Part shown: one piece after another, positions 32,248 to 36,913 of the stretch | Layout: every line of letters begins with the position of its first letter | Position numbering within the stretch: the first letter of the stretch is position 1 | From: Klebsormidium nitens | Lineage: Eukaryota; Streptophyta; Klebsormidiophyceae; Klebsormidiales; Klebsormidiaceae | Reading direction: 5' to 3' | Assembly (NCBI GenBank): GCA_000708835.1 | Contig: DF237452.1 | Span: 1 to 36,913 of the forward strand | Length of the DNA stretch: 36,913 bases | Notes under the pieces: model-generated | The model's input: the letters and a program-made list of their open reading frames with translations, nothing else | The model's database searches: none | Told to the model about the DNA's origin: nothing | Made by a program: the position numbers and the translations under genes

Positions 32248-35200
32248 CTGCAAAATAACGGAGAGAAAGTTTTAGGATTTGTTTTGGTGTCCACCGCCAT
32301 TTACCACGAGAAGAGTACATGCAATCCCCCTACACTACTGAGCACCCAGGATCACGTGGTTGCGAAAATCCACACAGATCGCATGATTGCGAAAATCCAC
32401 AATGATCACGTAGTTGCAAAATTCCACTAAGACCAAGTCTGGATTCGAAAAACCGAGTATTTTGATGCGTTACAACTTTAGGTCGTAACCAAAGAAACCC
32501 ACGCAGCGTCTGTTTCTGAAACTCAGAAGAATCCGAAACAGAGCACTCTCTTCAGAGCTTCGAAGCTTCCTCCTGCATGCGGACTTGTACAAGACATCCA
32601 AGAGAACCCAGTGCATATTCGCAAGAGTCGATCTCTAAGCAAGGGGCGACCAGGAAGAGGCGTCTCCTCACTGTTGCCCTGGAGCAGCTTCCTCATGGTC
32701 GCCTGAACTGCGTGCGTAAACTCATTCCGGGAGACGCGCTTAAGGGCAGGGTGGGCGGCCGCCTGACGCTGGCTGAAGGCCACCTCGAAGGTGGTGAAAG
32801 GAACGGGCGTCACAATAACGTCAGCACCGGTCAGGTCAACGCAGGAGACGGGCTCGTGGTTGATGGTGGCGGGGGGGAGGGGCACCACAGAGAAGCTGCA
32901 AGGACAGATCGTGGCCAAGGTTAGAGATTTGCTTGGTTCAAAAGCGAAATGAGAATTAAATGAATAGAGAGCGTATTTCAATGTGCACAGAAGGATAGAA
33001 GGGCTTGTCCTTGACGCTAAAGGTTGGCTACCATCCAGGGGTAATGTAAAATGCAACATTAGAACCTGCATGCAAAGGGTCACTTAGAAGATCTAATCGC
33101 CAGGTAATGTTCTTTGAGGACACTGTTGCTGATGACAAGCTAATGGCAAGCTGATGTCACTTGAAGCACCCACAAAGAAAGAGAGGCTTCCAAAGATACA
33201 TTTCTGCATGCACCCCACAGGCGCCTTGAGAGCAGCTTAACCCAGTAGGATCAGCAGCGAATTTGGTCCAAGAACTCTCAGGCTCGAAAAAAGCTCAACC
33301 CAGCAGGATCAGAAGCAAATATATGGATCAAGAAAATGTCACGGGGAATAATGGGACCAACAAGGACCTTCTTCACCCACCTCTTGCCAGCAGCCACAGA
33401 CTTCATGACCTGCCACTTGATGTCAGCACCGTGCTTGATGGAGTTGTGGTGCAAGAAGAGGGGAGATCCCTCGACATCGTGCTGCACCATGGTGTGCCCG
33501 CAGAAGCTCCCGGTCTCAGTCTCTGACCCAGCTGCCGCCACTGGCGTCTCCACCATGAAGAAGGGGGTGCCAGTCGCGAGGAACGCGAGCCGGAATGCCT
33601 CCTTGTCTCCGTTCACCAGCTGCTGGAAGGTCGCATCCTTGGCAAGGAAGAATGCGAGGTTGAGAGCGGCCCAAGAGCGGCGCTTGTTGACCACCATCTG
33701 GCCAGACTCCTGCTCCCAGCCCTGGGCAGCAACCTCCAGAATGGACCAGATGGGGTTGGAGGATGCTGTTTGCCAGAAGTCGGGCCAGAAGAGGGCTCCG
33801 GTGGCAAGGTACTCGGGAGAAGAGAAGAGGGCGGCGGGGTTGGACAGGGGGACGTTGTCAGCATCAAGGAAGAGGACCTCCTCAAAGGCAGAGTTGATGA
33901 TGGCCAGGGGCTTAGCCTGCAGTGAGGAAAGGAGAAGGGTTAGTTAGTGCTTTTGCTAGAGGAATAGCAACTCCCTGCTAAGGCTAGATTACAGTCAGCC
34001 AGGAGGTTGGCCTGCTAGAGGAAATTGTGCATGTGCTGAATAGATGGATCAACATTGAGAAAGAAGGGGGACTTGGAGCTGCCAAAAGAAATAATTGCTG
34101 ACTGAGTAGCACTAGTAACCCTCCCTGTCGAGAGACAAGCTCTAGGTACCAAGCAGCAATGCCTACAATATTTTCAGCTCAATTTGAGAAGCATCATGCA
34201 TCAAAAGGTCCAGTAGACACTATGCTCTTGTTGAGAGGACAAATGGGAGAGAATGGTGTATCTGGCCTTGCTATGAGTGAGAGAAACGCAAGTATACAAA
34301 TCAAGAAGCTTTCCAGAATCGCAAATACAGGGCTCAACACTTCACCATTCACACATGCAGATCAGATTATCCAGAAGGCACAAACATGAACATCAAGAAC
34401 AATCTCAACAGTCTCACAACCCCAAGTCAAGAAGTATTCTCACAATCGCAGGTGCAGGTTAAGAAGCACTCCCACAAAAGCAAGGCGCCCATGCACAAGT
34501 TGAGACCTTTCAACATTTGCAGAGTGTCCCCCACTCTTCCCCGCCCAAAGCAGAAGTGCTAGCTTTCTAAGAGGCAAGAAGTGCGAGCAAGACTACCGAT
34601 ACCACAGGACACTCCCTCTTACCCGGAAATTGCAGAAGGAAGAGCTATTTCATACCCTCATACATGATGAGATAACCACTTCCCTGAACGTTTAATCTAG
34701 TATGAAACATTCCCGCTTCTACCTGATATGACAGACCTCTTACTAATGCAAGGTTTCTTGGACATACACACTTAGTGCAGTAACATCTGTGCGGAAAGCA
34801 TACAACGCTACCTTGGGCGCTACATATGCAGCCTACCCCAACAGAAACAAGGTTGGAGTGGCACTGTTGCCCTAACAGCAGAACAAAGAAATTTGCATCC
34901 TCGCAGCTTTCGAGATCTTTTCGTGAACCAAGGGGTTGACTTCTCAGGGATGCCAGAAATGTCACTACCTGGGGACTGACTGGGTGTTCAAAATGGAACA
35001 CAAGATTCACTCAAAATGCACACAAAATGCACACGTGTTCAGAGAAAGACAACCAACCTGGAACACGCGCTCTCCCTGGCTGGTGACAGTGCTCGTGAGG
35101 TCCTTCGCACTGGCATAGTTGGCTACATTGCGGATCACCAGCTTCCGGTAGGTGCTCGACAGGGTGGCGATAACATCAGCGCTGACCTCACCCGAGTACC

Positions 35201-36132
35201 AGATCTGCAAGGGAGGGAGAAAGCAAATTACAGATATTGTCATGTATTGCTCTGGTTCTCCTTGATGTGCACATAGTATTGTCAGCCTGCAGTCCCACAG
35301 GCGAGTGCATAATGCTAGGCGCTGAGCTTAAAGGTAGAAGGACAGAGGAGCTTCTCCATCAATGAGGGAGTCCTGTGAAGAGATGTGGCATTGAGAACCT
35401 GCCGTGTTAACCCACACCAGCACCAAGAACAAACAATTGCAAAGCGCATCATGCACTGACTAACTTTCCTCACATTCTTGAAGTTTCAAGACACTGTTTG
35501 ACCACAACCAGACCGTCACAATGACCAAATAAAGCAATCCTCTATAAGACCCGAACATGGCATAGTGTCATCATAGTTTGTCAACCTAGTTCAGCAATCA
35601 AGAACCAGCTGCCGGATACAGCACCTGCTTTCAAACATCTCAGGTGACTGGGTGGCTAACAAAGCTCACATAGTCTGATTCCTGCGCAAGACCCCCCTTT
35701 TTCTCTGCACTCTTGCACCTCTTCGATCAGATCTGCACTCGTTGTACAATGTACCTCTCCAGATCTCTGACAACAAATTCATTGATTGCACCTGCTGCAC
35801 AAACAATGGCGCCTCACCTCAACAGGAAGGTTGAAGCCTTCAGACTGGAGCGTCTCCAGGATGGTCGGCACATTCACCAGATCCAGTGTAGTCGCCGTTA
35901 TCACCAACCCCCGACCTGAGAAGCGGCCTGTTGGGAACTCAGGAGTCTTAGCCACAACCGACTTCCAGACGGCTGAAAGTTGTGCTGATTGGCTGGCAAG
36001 AAGCGGCCATTGGGGGGAAGACAGGCTGTGGAAGTTGCAATCCACGTGCGGTTCCCGGGGGACGCACGCAGCGGCGCAGAGAGCAATGGCGGACAGACCA
36101 AAGAGCGCCGCGAGGGCTACCCTTGGAGCCAT
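31358..36132 (-). CDS. GT71/MNN1-like alpha-mannosyltransferase with two C-terminal Cys-rich repeats (7 exons, 536 aa)
   Basis: Exons, in order on the minus strand: 36132-35818, 35204-35058, 33916-33381, 32895-32672, 32247-32195, 31917-31684 and 31459-31358; all phases match and the stop is TAA. A hydrophobic N-terminus (about residues 4-22) acts as signal peptide or anchor. The mannosyltransferase (GT71, Pfam Mannosyl_trans3) domain shows RGLVITATTLDLVNVPTIL, then FEEVLFLDADNVPL with the metal-binding DAD at 172-174, GALFWPDFW, ESGQMVVNKRRSW, GDKEAFRLAF, and CGHTMVQHD..PLFLHHNSIKH. GDP-mannose dependent transfer in the Golgi is the known role in fungi; here it is inferred. The tail holds two Cys-rich modules: SCPSDANY-CYSTGGKYVSCC, and TCTNPDFNQP-CYPAGGSGPAVCC. 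Each has a phase-0 intron exactly before its CY. The family is best known from fungi, so its place in a green genome is notable. Confidence 0.88.
32351..32431 (+). repeat. 27-bp tandem repeat, three copies, in intron 4 of GT71 gene
   Basis: Copies start at 32351, 32378 and 32405: atc(a/g)c(g/a)t(g)(g/a)ttgc(g)aaaa(t)tccac. The period is exactly 27 bp and each copy differs at several sites. Confidence 0.88.
33234..33330 (+). repeat. 58-bp imperfect tandem repeat in intron 3 of GT71 gene
   Basis: agcttaacccagtaggatca at 33234 and agctcaacccagcaggatca at 33292, each followed by g(c/a)agc(g/a)aat...ggtccaaga / ggatcaaga. Two copies, lying just outside exon 3 (33381). Confidence 0.8.
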
Positions 36133-36550
36133 TGCGAACTGCGATTGGAGGGGCGGGGAGAAAGCGGGTGAGAGAATTGTAATCTTGGAACCTTGGATCT
36201 GAAGGCTTTTCAGGCAGAAGGAAGGAGCCGGCTGGTAGGTAGAAGATGATGGCTGACGACTCACAAGAGCTCAGCTCAGAGCTGCAACAGTGCAAAGAAG
36301 ACTGTCTGCAGTGTGCACGAAATGGAAGGACGCCCGCTGAAGGTTGAAGGACCACAGCTGTACCGTAGTAATTACTAGTTACTACCTAATACCGTACACT
36401 CCCACACTTTGCCCAGCGTGAGTGCTCAACTGACAACATACCGTACCGGTACTCCTAGATTTTCGGTACGGAGAACATGTACGGTAGGTTAGGATAACAT
36501 GAGTCAGGGGCGATTCGCACCCGCAGCATTTTGACTTTCCGATATTAAAG
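36133..36550. other. Upstream region of the GT71 gene, GGTAC-rich distally
   Basis: Holds the 5' UTR and promoter of the minus-strand GT71 gene. The frame stays open upstream of the ATG to 36264, but the hydrophobic leader begins at 36132. At 36364-36384 there is an inverted repeat gtagtaa/ttactac, and at 36441-36490 a cluster of taccgtaccggtac-type palindromes like those in the 13-14 kb region. Confidence 0.5.
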
Positions 36551-36553
36551 CTT

Positions 36554-36800
36554 CTTATCGGATCGGTAAAGTTCAACTTTCCGATAAGTCCTTATCGGTA
36601 CTTTGCTTATCGGAAAGTCACGCCGATCCGATAAGGAATTCTGGCCCTTATCGGAAAATTATGACTTTACCTTTCCGATATCCTTATCGGATCGGCGCAA
36701 AACTCGGGCAACTTTCCGAAAACTCCTTATCGGTACTTTGCTTATCGGAAAGTCACGCCGATCCGATAAGAATCCTATAAGCTTCCCTATCGGGGTTTCG
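36554..36800. repeat. 135-bp tandem repeat rich in CTTATCGG/CCGATAAG
   Basis: A 47-bp block at 36589-36635 is repeated exactly at 36724-36770 (offset 135 bp), and the preceding cttatcggatcgg...aactttccga segment is also doubled (36554 and 36684). The octamer CTTATCGG or its complement occurs about ten times, often as head-to-head pairs (ccgataag-tc-cttatcgg). The 90-codon frame across it (36603-36875) is repetitive and not considered a gene. Confidence 0.9.
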
Positions 36801-36902
36801 ACAATAAAGTTTCGAAAATCTCCACGCACCGTCGACAAAATTGCTGCAATCCAAATCAAGTACACAACGTACTGAAAAGTACTGCAAACGGAGCTAAAAG
36901 TA

Positions 36903-36912
36903 GGGGGGGGGG
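36903..36912 (+). repeat. Terminal G-run
   Basis: The window ends in tag followed by about ten G residues and a final C. It follows the tandem repeat directly and may mark an assembly break. Confidence 0.8.
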
Positions 36913-36913
36913 C

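Noticed and set aside
36603-36875. 90-codon frame with repeated IGKSRRSDK
   Set aside because: Arises from reading through the 135-bp tandem repeat; no other coding support.

Overview
The window looks like nuclear DNA of a green-lineage eukaryote, most likely a charophyte or streptophyte alga of the Klebsormidium type. This is an inference from three things: intron-rich genes with GT-AG splicing, moderate GC, and a UBA/PUB-domain protein with the plant architecture. The organism cannot be named from the sequence alone. Only one or a few exons of each gene show up as single open frames. I rebuilt four complete multi-exon genes by matching reading phase across splice sites, and one transposase fragment that is cut by the window edge.

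Layout, left to right. (1) 1-1242, minus: 5' part of a KDZ-type (Kyakuja-Dileera-Zisupton) transposase that runs off the window. (2) 2391-9579, plus, 11 exons: two C2H2-like zinc fingers, UBA, K/E/R-rich coiled coil and PUB domain, probably a ubiquitin/CDC48 adaptor. (3) 9580-15611: about 6 kb without a recognisable gene, with GGTAC-rich palindromic patches and a perfect stem-loop just after gene 2. (4) 15612-19608, minus, 7 exons: inosine-uridine nucleoside hydrolase with a long disordered N-terminal extension. (5) 21777-29652, plus, 7 exons: a 1439-residue type II membrane protein with EGF-like modules and a GT47 exostosin domain. (6) 31358-36132, minus, 7 exons: a GT71/MNN1-like alpha-mannosyltransferase with a signal peptide and two C-terminal cysteine-rich repeats. 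(7) 36133-36913: GGTAC-rich DNA, then a 135-bp tandem repeat full of CTTATCGG/CCGATAAG, ending in a G-run.

Genes 5 and 6 are convergent and both encode predicted secretory-pathway glycosyltransferases with Cys-rich modules, so a role in wall or glycoprotein glycan synthesis is plausible but not shown. Genes 2 and 4 are cytosolic or nuclear housekeeping types. Genes 4 and 5 diverge from a 2.2-kb spacer.

The most unusual signal is in the introns. In both gene 2 and gene 5 an exon end, its splice donor and the start of the intron, with a TGACGTCA motif nearby, have been copied in tandem with a period of about 140-170 bp. This leaves arrays of decaying pseudo-exons, and one copy in gene 5 is still open, in frame and flanked by usable splice sites. 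Many other introns also carry short tandem duplications (19-72 bp).
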